Assembly: GCA_009783025.1 (NCBI GenBank)
Contig: WRHY01000006.1
Location: 1 to 64,000, forward strand
DNA from: Desulfovibrionaceae bacterium
Lineage (GTDB): Bacteria > Desulfobacterota > Desulfovibrionia > Desulfovibrionales > Desulfovibrionaceae
Direction: 5' to 3'
Length of the DNA stretch: 64,000 nucleotides
Part shown: positions 27,777 through 36,156 of the stretch, piece after piece
Layout: every line of letters begins with the position of its first letter
Numbering within the stretch: the stretch's first letter is position 1
Notes under the pieces: model-generated
Database searches by the model: none
Told to the model about the DNA's origin: nothing
The model's input: only the letters and a program-made list of their open reading frames with translations
Program-made: the position numbers and the translations under genes

Positions 27777-27816
27777 AAACCTCCCGAAAGCCGCGTCCGG
27801 CTTTCGGGAGGTTCCG
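27777..27816 (-). terminator. Intrinsic terminator of the qrc operon
   Basis: On the minus strand AACCTCCCGAAAGCC and GGCTTTCGGGAGGTT form a stem of about 15 bp. It is followed by a run of seven T residues and lies 18 bp past the qrcD stop. This is the clearest rho-independent terminator in the window. Confidence 0.9.
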
Positions 27817-27833
27817 CTGTCAGTGAGGCGTTG

Positions 27834-29111
27834 TTAGTGATGGGCTGTCGGGGCCTTGCCGCCGTTCAGCTCTATCTCCTGCGGAAAGACCGGGAGATAG
27901 CGGTAGGACAGGCTGAGCAGGGTCGCGCCATAGGCGGCGACCAGGAAGCAGGGAGCCCATTCCACCCAGTTGGGCACATAGGTCTGCCACTGGTCAAAGG
28001 GCAGGCTGGGGAAGGCCAGGTTCTGCACGGTAAGCACATAGCGGTTGATCGTGATGCCCGCGCAGACCAGCAGGCCCGCTGTGTACAGCAGTGCCGGATT
28101 ATTGCGCATGTTTTTGTTCAGCAACATGAAACAGGGCAGCGCGCCGCAGAGGATGAGTTCGGCAAACAGCAGCCATTTGCCGTAGATCCAGCCGTAGAAG
28201 AACTGGTCAAAGGTCAGGCCGGAGCGCGGGGCAATGCTCAGGATCCAGGCTCCGGTATCCAGGAACTTGAAGACCAGGTAGACCAGCAGCATGGTGCCCG
28301 AGATTTTGCCCATCAGCGCTTTTACTTCATGGGAGATCAGTTTTTTGCCGGTGCACTTTTCCATGAGGGTGCCCACCAGCACGGTCATCATGGGACCGGA
28401 AGCGGCGGCGGACAGCACGAACAGGAAGAAGGTCCAGGGCCAGATGAAAAAGCCGTCGCGGAAAGCATAGGGACGGCCGAAAAGCACACCGTACATGCCG
28501 CCCAGCGAACCCTGGTGGAAGGTGGACAGGAACGCGCCTACGCCCGCAAAGAGCGGCATGGTCACGTGCAGGTTATGGGCGATGTGGTGCAGAAGGGGAA
28601 TTCTGTTCAGTTGCTTCTGTTCGAAGATCAACGGGATATACTCGACGATCAGTACGATACAGTAGAGGGTGATACAGAAAATAACTTCTGTCAGCATGGA
28701 GTGCACGTTGGCGTGCCAGTACCCGAACCAGGACCTGAGCGGTTGGCCGATGTCCAGCACCAGCACTATCATGGCGCCGGTATAGCAGATAAAGCCGAAG
28801 ATCACGGCCAGGTTGATGATGTTTTTCAAGGGATCGATGTTCAGAATATAGCGCAGCAGACCGGTGAAAAAGGCTCCCGCGCCCAGGGCGATGACCGCGA
28901 GGTCAAAGGTGATCCAGAGGCCGAACCCGAAATAGTCGTCCAGGTAGGTGACGCCGATGCCGTGCCTGAAGACCAGGAACATGGCGTAAATGCCTACCAG
29001 TTGGATGACGGTCAGAAAGGTCATCCACATGGAGAACTGGGTGAAAGAGCAGCGGGTGACGCCTTCCGGGAACAGGTGCGCGTCTATAGGACGATTGTAG
29101 TTCATTTCCAT
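27834..29111 (-). CDS. qrcD: Menaquinone reductase, NrfD-type membrane subunit QrcD
   Basis: QrcD is the integral membrane subunit of the quinone reductase complex that passes electrons from periplasmic cytochrome c3 to menaquinone in sulfate reducers. The protein is 425 aa, with about ten hydrophobic helices of the NrfD/PsrC type. Examples are FGFICYTGAMIVLVLDIGQP and the conserved charged region YWHANVHSMLTEVIFC. It is the last gene of qrcABCD, 13 bp after qrcC, and is followed by a strong terminator. The His-rich end (APTAHH) is natural sequence. Confidence 0.95.
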   Translation of the reverse strand: MEMNYNRPIDAHLFPEGVTRCSFTQFSMWMTFLTVIQLVGIYAMFLVFRHGIGVTYLDDYFGFGLWITFDLAVIALGAGAFFTGLLRYILNIDPLKNIINLAVIFGFICYTGAMIVLVLDIGQPLRSWFGYWHANVHSMLTEVIFCITLYCIVLIVEYIPLIFEQKQLNRIPLLHHIAHNLHVTMPLFAGVGAFLSTFHQGSLGGMYGVLFGRPYAFRDGFFIWPWTFFLFVLSAAASGPMMTVLVGTLMEKCTGKKLISHEVKALMGKISGTMLLVYLVFKFLDTGAWILSIAPRSGLTFDQFFYGWIYGKWLLFAELILCGALPCFMLLNKNMRNNPALLYTAGLLVCAGITINRYVLTVQNLAFPSLPFDQWQTYVPNWVEWAPCFLVAAYGATLLSLSYRYLPVFPQEIELNGGKAPTAHH

Positions 29112-29124
29112 ATCGAGCTACCCC

Positions 29125-29952
29125 CTAGTGCTTTTTCGGCAGAATCTGTTTGGGTTTCTGCGTTTCTTCGTCGGGCAGATAGTTGTCGCCGAGGCGGCGC
29201 ACCCACTCGCGGCTGCTCAGATAGTATACAGCCGTGTCCGTGCCCAAGCGTTCCAGCAGGCGGAAGGCATTGTCGTTGCCGGTGACCAGTTGATGCACCT
29301 TGTGCGCCGGGTTGTTCAGGTCTCCGAACACAATGGCCCCGTTGGGGCAGGCTTCGGCGCAGGAGGTGACGTAGCCGTCTTCGGGGATGGCGCTGTGCTT
29401 TTTGCCTTCAACCGCCCGGGTGAGCACGTCAATGCCTTGAACCCGAAGCTTGTCCATGGCCTGCATGAAGCGATGGTGGCAGAAGAGGCACTTTTCCACC
29501 ACGCCGCGCGGGCGCATGGATACATCCGGGGTCAGGGCTTTTTCCATGCCCTTGGGCCAGATCGGGTCAAACCAGTTGAAGTAACGGGCATGGTAAGGGC
29601 AGGCGGCCATGCAGTACCGGCAGCCGATACAGCGGGGCGTAACCTGGCTGACAATGCCGCCTTCCTGGTTGCGTTCCGTGGCGATGACCGGACAGACCGT
29701 GGCGCAGGGTTGTTCCGCGCACTGCTGGCAGGGGCGGGGCAGATAGGCCACATCGTGGTCCGGGAACGCCTTGCCGTTGGACAGTTCATAGACCACAAGC
29801 CAGTTCATGACCCGCCGCTTGTTCGAGGCATCGGCCTGCGGAGCAAGGTTGTTCTCGGCCTGGCAGGCCACCATGCACGCGCCGCAACCGGTGCACTTGT
29901 CAAGGTCGATGGCCATTCCCCACTTGACGTTGAATTCTTTTTTTGCAGACAT
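29125..29952 (-). CDS. qrcC: Menaquinone reductase, iron-sulfur subunit QrcC
   Basis: QrcC is a ferredoxin-like subunit that relays electrons towards QrcD. At 275 aa it has four cysteine clusters. KCTGCGACMVACQAENN is followed by CQQCAEQPCATVCPV, CIGCRYCMAACPY and CLFCHHRFM...SCAEACPNGA. There is no signal peptide, so export with the Tat-bearing QrcB is probable, by analogy with DmsB-type subunits. ATG 29952 is favoured: AAGGA lies about 9 bp upstream. The gene sits between qrcB and qrcD with gaps of 12 bp each. Confidence 0.95.
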   Translation of the reverse strand: MSAKKEFNVKWGMAIDLDKCTGCGACMVACQAENNLAPQADASNKRRVMNWLVVYELSNGKAFPDHDVAYLPRPCQQCAEQPCATVCPVIATERNQEGGIVSQVTPRCIGCRYCMAACPYHARYFNWFDPIWPKGMEKALTPDVSMRPRGVVEKCLFCHHRFMQAMDKLRVQGIDVLTRAVEGKKHSAIPEDGYVTSCAEACPNGAIVFGDLNNPAHKVHQLVTGNDNAFRLLERLGTDTAVYYLSSREWVRRLGDNYLPDEETQKPKQILPKKH

Positions 29953-29964
29953 GGCTTGCAATCC

Positions 29965-32049
29965 TTATGCTTTTGAGACGGCGACGCCGGTTTGGTTCCA
30001 GACGGAAAGTCCGGTTCCCGGTTCGGCGGTTGCGGTCATAAGTTCCATGACATTGGCGCCCTTGTTTTGGCTGAATTCATCAAGCGCGGTGCGGCCGAAG
30101 CCGAGGCAGGCGGCTACCGTATCGTTCATGACGCCTTCAAATACACGCAGTTTCGCGCCAATTTTGCGCTTGCCGGAATCCAGCATCACCCTGTCGCCGT
30201 TCGCCAAGCCGCTTTTGGCAGCCGTGGCCGCGTTCATCATCACGATCATGGTGCTGCCGTCCAGTTCGGTGGCGCGTATGGTCTTGTTATTGTAGGGCGG
30301 AATACCGGTCTTGGCCGTGCCGAGATTCAGCTTGACATAAGGAGCAAGATGGAGTTTGCCTCCGGCTGTCCTGAATTGCAGGGCTTTTTCCAGGATGTCG
30401 GCGCGCAGCTTGAAGCCGGAGGGGGTGACAAAGGTGTCGCCCACCGCGGCCTGGCCCGAAGCCAGCACCTCGAAGCTGCATTTTTCATGCTGCAGGGCTT
30501 TGGCTTTGAGCACGTCCACAAAGAGCTCGAAACCAAGGTCGTTTTTCATCTGGCGGGCAATGTGGAGCAGGACGTTACCCGTGCTGTAGGTGGTCTGCTG
30601 CGCTTCCACCACCGGGGTGGTCACGCAGTATATGCCGCTGCCGCTGCCATAGGGAGTTTCCACATCATCCACGCGCTCAAGGCCCATGCCCAGGGGCAGG
30701 ATCAGGTCGCACATGGCGGCCGTTTCATCCAGGAAGGTGGAGAAGGACACTTTGAAGGGGATGGCCTTCAGCGCCGTTGCCACTCCTTCGGGATTGGGCA
30801 GGGCATACACGGGATTGGCCTCGTGCAGCACGAGCAGAGCGACTTTGGCGTCGTTCAGCCAGGAAGGCAGATCCTTTTGGTACAGTTCTCCGCGCGCTTC
30901 GGCCTTGGGCACGGCCGCCTCAACCGGAGGTATCAGGGTGAGGCCGCCGGGGCGGTTGATGTTGCCGAGCAGGGCATTGACCGCGAAGCCGACCATGACG
31001 GGGGCGGCGCCGGCGCCCTGGTTGAATTCGGAACCGGCGATAACCAGCGGGGCCTTGGCGGCCAGCAGTGCGCTCACAACGTCGTTCAACTTTTTCAGAT
31101 CCACGCCGGTGAGCCTGGCGGTTTCCTCGGGCGTGTATTTCGCGGCCAGAGCGGCGAAAGCACTGAAATCACCGGAGCTTACGCTGCGGCCCTTGGCAAT
31201 GAGCATATGGGCGATGCCCATAGCCAGTATGCCTTCGGTGCCGGGATAGATGGGCAGCCAGGCCCCGGCCACGGCGGCCGTATTGTTTTGCATGGAGCCC
31301 GCATAGACCAGGGGCGCGGACGAAGCCGCTTCCTTGCCGTTGTTGGCCGCATTGCGCACCGGATGGGGGTGGGCGTCCTTGAAGATGCGGCGGTTGCGCA
31401 CCACCGTGCCCCAGGCTTCGAGCATGTTGGCGCCGATGGCCAGCACATAGTCGCTCTTTTCCAGGTCGTAGCCGATCTGGGCATCAAGGCCCATGAGTTC
31501 GGCCGCTCTGGCCGCGCCCTGGCCTTCGGAAGGCATAAGGAAGACCTTGTCCGACCCGAGGCTCTTGGCAAAGGCGCTGAGCACCTCGTTGGTGGTGCTG
31601 GTTCCGTCGCCGGAGATGAAGGCCGCGTTTTTTCCGGCTGCCGCGCATTTTTCCTGCAGCAGCTCAACCGCCGCCGGCCAGTCCAGTTCTCTGAAGCCGC
31701 CGTCAGGGGCTTTCAGCAGGGGGCGTCTGACCCGGCCGGGGCTGTAAAGCATTTGCACTTCGGCCACGGCAAGGGAAGTCACCCCGCCGCCGAGCGGGTG
31801 GTCATCCACCGGAAGCACGCGCACGGGGCGGCCGCCCACCAGGCGTATGCGCATGGGCGTGCCCGAAGGGTCCATTTTGCTGACCGCATGGGCGAATGTG
31901 GATTCGCCGGGCTGATTGCGCGGAATCCAGGGCCAGTTCTGGGTCCAGATACTCACGTCATCAAGCGTTTTCCAGATCACAGGGGTAGCCACGAGGCCGG
32001 CGCCCGCGCCCGCGGCGAATTTCAGGAATCCTCTTCTGTCAAGTACCAT
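29965..32049 (-). CDS. qrcB: Menaquinone reductase, molybdopterin-oxidoreductase-family subunit QrcB
   Basis: A 694-aa periplasmic subunit of the Qrc complex. It begins with a Tat signal, DRRGFLKFAAGAGAGLVATP, with the twin arginine. It continues into the molybdopterin oxidoreductase fold (LAIGANMLEAWGTVVRNRR, then LVIAGSEFNQGAG). The first cluster region seen in catalytic members lacks the usual CxxC...C pattern. This agrees with the known Desulfovibrio vulgaris QrcB, which lacks the molybdenum cofactor and acts structurally or in electron relay. It follows qrcA by 11 bp. Confidence 0.94.
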   Translation of the reverse strand: MVLDRRGFLKFAAGAGAGLVATPVIWKTLDDVSIWTQNWPWIPRNQPGESTFAHAVSKMDPSGTPMRIRLVGGRPVRVLPVDDHPLGGGVTSLAVAEVQMLYSPGRVRRPLLKAPDGGFRELDWPAAVELLQEKCAAAGKNAAFISGDGTSTTNEVLSAFAKSLGSDKVFLMPSEGQGAARAAELMGLDAQIGYDLEKSDYVLAIGANMLEAWGTVVRNRRIFKDAHPHPVRNAANNGKEAASSAPLVYAGSMQNNTAAVAGAWLPIYPGTEGILAMGIAHMLIAKGRSVSSGDFSAFAALAAKYTPEETARLTGVDLKKLNDVVSALLAAKAPLVIAGSEFNQGAGAAPVMVGFAVNALLGNINRPGGLTLIPPVEAAVPKAEARGELYQKDLPSWLNDAKVALLVLHEANPVYALPNPEGVATALKAIPFKVSFSTFLDETAAMCDLILPLGMGLERVDDVETPYGSGSGIYCVTTPVVEAQQTTYSTGNVLLHIARQMKNDLGFELFVDVLKAKALQHEKCSFEVLASGQAAVGDTFVTPSGFKLRADILEKALQFRTAGGKLHLAPYVKLNLGTAKTGIPPYNNKTIRATELDGSTMIVMMNAATAAKSGLANGDRVMLDSGKRKIGAKLRVFEGVMNDTVAACLGFGRTALDEFSQNKGANVMELMTATAEPGTGLSVWNQTGVAVSKA

Positions 32050-32060
32050 GTCGCACCCCT

Positions 32061-32774
32061 TTACTTATGGCAGGTAGAACATGCGTTGTTAGCGAAAGTG
32101 CGTCCCTTGCCGTCATTGTAGTAGTGACCGGGATGGGCGTGGCAGCTTTCGCATACCCACATTTTCATTGTGGTGCGGCTATAACCGGTAAGCGCGTTCA
32201 CCTTGACAGGGATGTTCCTGTCCAGCTCGTCCAGCGAGGGGTGGCAGGTCGCGCAGAGTTTTTGCGGATTCTCGGGAGTGCCGAGGTTCAGCTTGCCCTT
32301 CATGGTCAGGTGGCAAGTGTAGCATTTATTGAAGTGAGCGGCATGACTGAAAAAGACGTTGTCGGGCTGATACTGGTGAACGAGCCAAGACACTTCTCTG
32401 CCCTGGCTGACGTATTGTTCGACAAAGATTTTTTCCGCCTCGTACCTGGCGCGATGTTCAGCAGTGGCGCCGGGGCCGGGAACTTCGGTCATGATTTCGG
32501 CGTGGCAGTCGGCGCAGTTCGCAAGGGCGGGGAGTCCCGTGAAGGAACCGTCTTCGCGGAATGTATGGCAGTCCGCGCAGGAAAGGCCCACGTCATTGAG
32601 ATGCACGCCGTGGCTGAAAAAGAAGGGTTGGGCCTGTTTGCTGTAGAGCATATCGGGGAAGATCCACCACCCAAAGGCCAATGCCACGATCGCTCCCACA
32701 AGGAACGGCAGGGCTCCGCATGCGCATTTGGAACGACCTTTTCCGCCGTCCGTACAGTGTTTGTTTTCCTCCAT
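32061..32774 (-). CDS. qrcA: Menaquinone reductase, multiheme cytochrome c subunit QrcA
   Basis: QrcA is the electron-entry subunit. The protein is 237 aa with one N-terminal membrane anchor (FLVGAIVALAFGWWIFP) and six CxxCH haem motifs: SCADCH, NCADCH, KCYTCH, LCATCH, VCESCH and ACSTCH. Six haems match the known hexaheme QrcA, which accepts electrons from type I cytochrome c3. The start is ATG 32774, behind AAAGGG. The frame runs further upstream but without a better site. It is the first gene of the operon. The upstream region contains a promoter and a palindromic operator. Confidence 0.95.
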   Translation of the reverse strand: MEENKHCTDGGKGRSKCACGALPFLVGAIVALAFGWWIFPDMLYSKQAQPFFFSHGVHLNDVGLSCADCHTFREDGSFTGLPALANCADCHAEIMTEVPGPGATAEHRARYEAEKIFVEQYVSQGREVSWLVHQYQPDNVFFSHAAHFNKCYTCHLTMKGKLNLGTPENPQKLCATCHPSLDELDRNIPVKVNALTGYSRTTMKMWVCESCHAHPGHYYNDGKGRTFANNACSTCHK

Positions 32775-32960
32775 ACCCTTTGCCTCACAGCTGGTTAAAC
32801 GGTGAAAAACGGAAACGGCGGCGCTGACCTGAGTCAAACGCGCACTCGTTACGCGGGCGGCATCGTGGGCCGCAGCCCTGGCGACGCTTTACCGAAAGCT
32901 CTGCAAAAACTTAGAAAGGCGTTGATTCGTGACGCCGGTCAAACGGCATACGGCTCCCTT

Positions 32961-32989
32961 CTACTAATGAGCCGTTCAAATCCTGTCAA
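32961..32989 (-). promoter_or_regulatory. Promoter of the qrcABCD operon
   Basis: On the minus strand a perfect -35 TTGACA (32984-32989) is followed after exactly 17 bp by TAGTAG (32961-32966). The good -35 and poor -10 suggest activator dependence. The leader to the qrcA start would be about 180 bases. The 32775-33077 gap otherwise shows no gene. Confidence 0.6.
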
Positions 32990-33006
32990 GGTGATTTTTT
33001 TCACAA
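32989..33006 (-). promoter_or_regulatory. CRP/FNR-family (HcpR-like) or Rex-like operator upstream of qrcA
   Basis: The minus strand reads TTGTGAAAAAAATCACCT. It holds the perfect core TGTGA/GTGA-N6-TCAC of CRP/FNR-family sites such as HcpR (TTGTGA-N6-TCACAA). It also resembles Rex sites (TTGTGAA-N4-TTCACAA). It touches the -35 box, and its centre is about 43 bp upstream of the expected start of transcription. That position suits activation by a CRP-type protein or repression by Rex. Which protein binds cannot be decided from sequence. Confidence 0.6.
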
Positions 33007-33077
33007 TATGCCCTTGTGTCAAGGACAGGGGCACACTGCCGCGTCTTTACGGCCCGGCAGTTAGGTTATTGTTTCTT

Positions 33078-33629
33078 TCAATACTTGAAAGGCGTTTTAA
33101 AAGAACGCATCAATGGAAGTTCTTTGTCCTTGGGCGAAAGCACAGGGGTGAGCGCCGGCCAGGTGACGGCCAGGGACGGGTCATTCCAGAGGATGCCGCC
33201 TTCGCTTTGCGGGGCATAGTAGGCGTCGACCTTATAATGGAACTCCGTGTCCGGCTCCAGCACCATGTACCCGTGGGCGAATCCGGTGGGAATGAAAAAG
33301 CGCAGCATGTTTTCCTCGCTGAGGACCAGGCCGTGCCACTGGCCATAGGTGGGGGAACCCGCCCTGAGATCTAGGGCCACATCATACACCGCGCCCTTGG
33401 TGACCCAGACCAGCTTGGACTGCGTATGCGGAGGAAGCTGAAAATGCAGGCCGCGTAAAACGCCCTTGTTTACGGATTTGGCGTGGTTATCCTGGATAAA
33501 AGGGCGTTCCAGTTTCAGTTTTTTGTTCCACTCCTCGCGCCAGGTTTCAACGAAAAAGCCCCGCTCATCCTTGTAGGGATTCAGCTTGAGGGCTACGAGG
33601 CCGGGGATTTCCGTGCTCATGATTTTCAT
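33078..33629 (-). CDS. rfbC: dTDP-4-dehydrorhamnose 3,5-epimerase
   Basis: RfbC/RmlC is the cupin epimerase of the dTDP-L-rhamnose pathway, used for surface polysaccharides. It is 183 aa. Family motifs are DERGFFVETWRE, FIQDNHAKSVNKGVLRGLHFQLPPHTQSKLV (with the catalytic His), the VALDLRAGSPTYGQW segment and FIPTGFAHGYMVL. ATG 33629 has AAGGA about 9 bp upstream. A second ATG, 9 bp downstream, is possible. The other rml genes are not nearby. Confidence 0.95.
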   Translation of the reverse strand: MKIMSTEIPGLVALKLNPYKDERGFFVETWREEWNKKLKLERPFIQDNHAKSVNKGVLRGLHFQLPPHTQSKLVWVTKGAVYDVALDLRAGSPTYGQWHGLVLSEENMLRFFIPTGFAHGYMVLEPDTEFHYKVDAYYAPQSEGGILWNDPSLAVTWPALTPVLSPKDKELPLMRSFKTPFKY

Positions 33630-33776
33630 AACAGCGTTCCTTGCCGGGCAACGAGGCCGTTTCCGATCTGAAGTGGTTTGCTTGTGTCCTTGGAAATGTG
33701 CCTCAAGAAGCATATTTTGGCAATCCGGACTTCATGCCAGCCGCATTTTTTTCTTCATTTTTTTTCTTTTCAGCCC

Positions 33777-33803
33777 TAAAGCCCCATACTAGGCTGCCGA
33801 TAA
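33777..33803 (+). promoter_or_regulatory. Perfect sigma-28 (FliA) promoter upstream of the flgM operon
   Basis: TAAA (33777-33780), a 15-bp spacer and GCCGATAA (33796-33803) match the full FliA consensus at every position. It lies 21 bp upstream of the start codon at 33825. It places the unknown gene and flgM in the late flagellar class. Confidence 0.88.
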
Positions 33804-33824
33804 GCGAGGTACGGGGATAGTGTG

Positions 33825-34238
33825 ATGAATACGCAATCGTTTTATACGCGCCAGATGCTGTTGCGTTATAGCCGACAGCTTGTGGCCGCGCGAAGACTTG
33901 CCCGCTACGACCAATTGCTTGGTCGTGGCCCGCAGCAAGGCTCCGAGGCGGCCGAAGCAAAGCGCAGAGCCATGGTGGAGCGGGTAGCCCGCGAAGTCAT
34001 GGAGAATCTCATTTTCTCCGGCTCTGACAATCCCGTGGTGCAGGAAGTTCAGGCCCGTTTGGCCGAGGAATCGGGAGAAGATTATACTTTTCGCTATCCT
34101 CCGGCTGAACAGGACTTCCAGATTTTCCGCACCGCTCCCGATGGGGAAGAAGTTGAACTTTCCCAGGGGGAAAAACAGATGGTCATGGGCCGGTTATGGG
34201 ATGTGACTTTGCGGACTGTTGACGCAACCATGCTCTAA
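33825..34238 (+). CDS. Unknown protein transcribed with flgM from a sigma-28 promoter
   Basis: A 137-aa soluble protein with no domain I recognise. The N-terminal half is helical and strongly basic (RQMLLRYSRQLVAARRLARYDQL). The middle contains EVMENLIFSGSDNPVVQEVQARLAEE. The C-terminus is acidic and ends with WDVTLRTVDATML. ATG 33825 follows GAGGTACGGGGAT, and a GTG 3 bp before is possible. It is followed after 60 bp by flgM. The sigma-28 promoter and position imply a flagellar role or a role in late flagellar regulation, but no function can be assigned. Confidence 0.8.
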   Translation: MNTQSFYTRQMLLRYSRQLVAARRLARYDQLLGRGPQQGSEAAEAKRRAMVERVAREVMENLIFSGSDNPVVQEVQARLAEESGEDYTFRYPPAEQDFQIFRTAPDGEEVELSQGEKQMVMGRLWDVTLRTVDATML

Positions 34239-34298
34239 GGCTACTTAATGTCCGGAAGCCGGGCGGATTTTTTCCGTTGCGGCGCCGGGGAGGTTGTC

Positions 34299-34637
34299 AT
34301 GGAAATTAAAAACTCATTGTTCAAAAACATTGAGCCCTACCGGGCCAAGGTCGAGACCAAGGAAGCCGTTGACGCGGCCGCCGGGCGGGCAAAAAACGCG
34401 GCTCAGAATCCCGTTGCCGCACAAGGCGATCGGGTCAGCCTGTCCGCTTCCGCGCGTTTGCACACCACCGCTCACGCGGAAGCTGCCAACGCGCCGGAAG
34501 TACGCCGGGAAATGGTCGATGCGCTCAAGCAACGTGTCGATTCCGGCGAGTACACAGTCGATTCCGGGAAGGTGGCGGAAAAGCTTGTGCAGAGCGAAGC
34601 GCTGCTGGCCCGGACTCTGAACGGCGACACCGTGTAG
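34299..34637 (+). CDS. flgM: Anti-sigma-28 factor FlgM
   Basis: FlgM binds and inhibits FliA until it is exported through the completed hook-basal body. It is 112 aa. The N-terminal half is disordered and Ala-rich, with DRVSLSASARL. The C-terminal sigma-binding half reads VRREMVDALKQRVDSGEYTVDSGKVAEKLVQSE, a strong family match. ATG 34299 has GGGGAGG at good spacing. Transcription from the sigma-28 promoter at 33777 would give negative autoregulation. Confidence 0.93.
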   Translation: MEIKNSLFKNIEPYRAKVETKEAVDAAAGRAKNAAQNPVAAQGDRVSLSASARLHTTAHAEAANAPEVRREMVDALKQRVDSGEYTVDSGKVAEKLVQSEALLARTLNGDTV

Positions 34638-34664
34638 GGCCTAGTCGCGGTCACTTTACCTCTG

Positions 34665-34700
34665 GTCCGCGCCGTAATTGGCGCGGTGCGGACCAGGGGC
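34665..34700 (+). terminator. Hairpin after flgM
   Basis: CTGGTCCGC...GCGGACCAG is a stem of 9 bp around a GC-rich loop containing GCGCC/GGCGC, 27 bp past the flgM stop. No T tract follows, so it may slow or protect rather than terminate. Confidence 0.45.
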
Positions 34701-34822
34701 GGGCAGCCCGCGCCGCAGCCGTTCGCCAGGACGGTCCGGCGTGGCTGTTTCTAGGGGCGCGCTGTTATCCTATGGCACGCTTCTAATTCTGTGCAGTTGA
34801 GGATAGTGCCATTTTCAAGCCC

Positions 34823-35461
34823 TTGCGTCCGCTGTTTCTGGCCTCTGTTTCACCGAGAAGAATTGCCTTTTTGCAGGGCATGGGTCTTGACTTCTGTCCG
34901 GTAGCGCCGCCGGGCAAGGCCGAACCCGCGCCGCTGCCGGGAGAAGATCCCGCCGCCTACGCCCTGCGCGCCGCTGAAGCCAAGGCTTGCAGCGTATTAC
35001 CCGATCTCTTCCGTTCCGATTCCTCATCCGTTGTCATTGCCGCGGACACCATTGTCGTGCTCGAAGGGCGGATCCTGGGCAAGCCCGGTAATCCGGATCG
35101 AGCCTATGCCATGTTGCGTTCTCTGGCCGGAAAAACACATGATGTTATCACCGGCTGCGTCATTCGCAGTCCGGCTTCCGTCCTGCGCGCTTTCAGCGTG
35201 CAAAGCCGGGTGAGCATGTGGGACGCTCCGCCGGATTTGCTCCATGCTTACGCCAACAGCGGCGAGCCGCTGGACAAAGCCGGAGCCTACGCGGTACAGG
35301 GGAGCGGATCCGTTCTGGTCAGCCGTATTGAAGGTTCCTGGAGCAATGTGGTAGGCTTGCCCCTGGCCGAACTGGTTGAAGCGCTTCTTTGTCTGAACAT
35401 CATCACCCCGAATTGCACTGATACGGCCCAGGCCACAGCGGCTTTCGCCGTCACTCTGTAA
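34823..35461 (+). CDS. maf: Maf-family nucleotide pyrophosphatase
   Basis: Maf proteins hydrolyse non-canonical or pyrimidine nucleoside triphosphates and are linked to septum inhibition. It is 212 aa. Motifs are the N-terminal LASVSPRRIAFLQ (phosphate loop), AADTIVVLEG with the catalytic aspartate, and EPLDKAGAYAVQG. The start is TTG 34823, since no ATG or GTG gives the family N-terminus; no clear ribosome site is seen. The C-terminal 20 residues extend beyond the fold. It is followed closely by pgpA. Confidence 0.92.
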   Translation: MRPLFLASVSPRRIAFLQGMGLDFCPVAPPGKAEPAPLPGEDPAAYALRAAEAKACSVLPDLFRSDSSSVVIAADTIVVLEGRILGKPGNPDRAYAMLRSLAGKTHDVITGCVIRSPASVLRAFSVQSRVSMWDAPPDLLHAYANSGEPLDKAGAYAVQGSGSVLVSRIEGSWSNVVGLPLAELVEALLCLNIITPNCTDTAQATAAFAVTL

Positions 35462-35470
35462 GGAGCTGTT

Positions 35471-35935
35471 ATGTGGGACACCCTGCTCTTGAACTATGCC
35501 AGAGTCTGGCCCGCGGGCCTGAGTCCTGTTGCGCCCGGAACCTGCGGTTCCCTGGTCGCCATAGTACTGGCTCCCTTCATTTTTATGCCCCTTCCCCTTT
35601 GGGGGCGTGTGTTGGTGCTGCTTTTTGTGCTGGTCACGGGCACCATCGCCTCCAGCCGGGCCGAGAAGATTCTGGGCCGGAAAGACCCTTCCGAAGCTGT
35701 GATTGACGAGGTGCTCGGGCAGTGGATCACCATTCTGCCCTTTGCCGCTTTGCTCTGGTGGGAATATGCGGCAGCCTTTGTTCTGTTCCGGTTGTTCGAC
35801 ATCACCAAGCCTTGGCCCATATGGCGGTTGGAAGATATAGAGGGGGGGCTTGGGGTTATGATTGATGATGTGGCTGCCGGGATATATGCCTTGCTGTGCA
35901 TGGTGCTGCTGCGTTTGCTGATGGGTAGTGTCTGA
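35471..35935 (+). CDS. pgpA: Phosphatidylglycerophosphatase A
   Basis: PgpA dephosphorylates phosphatidylglycerophosphate to phosphatidylglycerol in the inner membrane. At 154 aa it has the family's SPVAPGTCGSL segment near residue 18, the DPSEAVIDEVLGQW catalytic motif and the FDITKPWPIWRLEDIEGGLGVMIDDVAAG motif with acidic metal ligands. Start ATG 35471 is preceded by AAGGAG. The final codons (GSV) and TGA (35933-35935) lie inside a palindromic element, so its natural end has been replaced. Confidence 0.94.
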   Translation: MWDTLLLNYARVWPAGLSPVAPGTCGSLVAIVLAPFIFMPLPLWGRVLVLLFVLVTGTIASSRAEKILGRKDPSEAVIDEVLGQWITILPFAALLWWEYAAAFVLFRLFDITKPWPIWRLEDIEGGLGVMIDDVAAGIYALLCMVLLRLLMGSV

Positions 35936-36050
35936 GTTTGGCGTGATACTTCGTCAGGCTTGCTTTGTCCTCCGGGGCAGGACCAGAAGAGTCCAGCCCC
36001 ATCGTCCAAAGCGGCGCCTTCCTCGTCTGACGCCAAACTGAGACACTACC
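35924..36050. repeat. Palindromic element
   Basis: The arms GGTAGTGTCTGAGTTTGG and CCAAACTGAGACACTACC match except at one base. The interior is nearly identical to the 7049 copy (GGCAGGACC...GTCCAGCCCCATCG). It contains the pgpA stop codon. The rest of the 221-bp gap to the next gene has only an AT-rich stretch that could hold its promoter. Confidence 0.9.
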
Positions 36051-36156
36051 TGGAATTTTACGCGGTTTACAAGCTATTCTCCCTGAAGTATAGCTTATTG
36101 TATGCCGCTGTCGATGCTGTTGTCAGTGGCAACAGGATGTATTTCAGGAGTAAGGT

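Noticed and set aside
29992..32121. A 709-residue open frame antisense to qrcB
   Set aside because: The opposite strand has Tat signal, operon context and clear QrcB features. This frame is rich in His, Gln and Gly with no recognisable domain.
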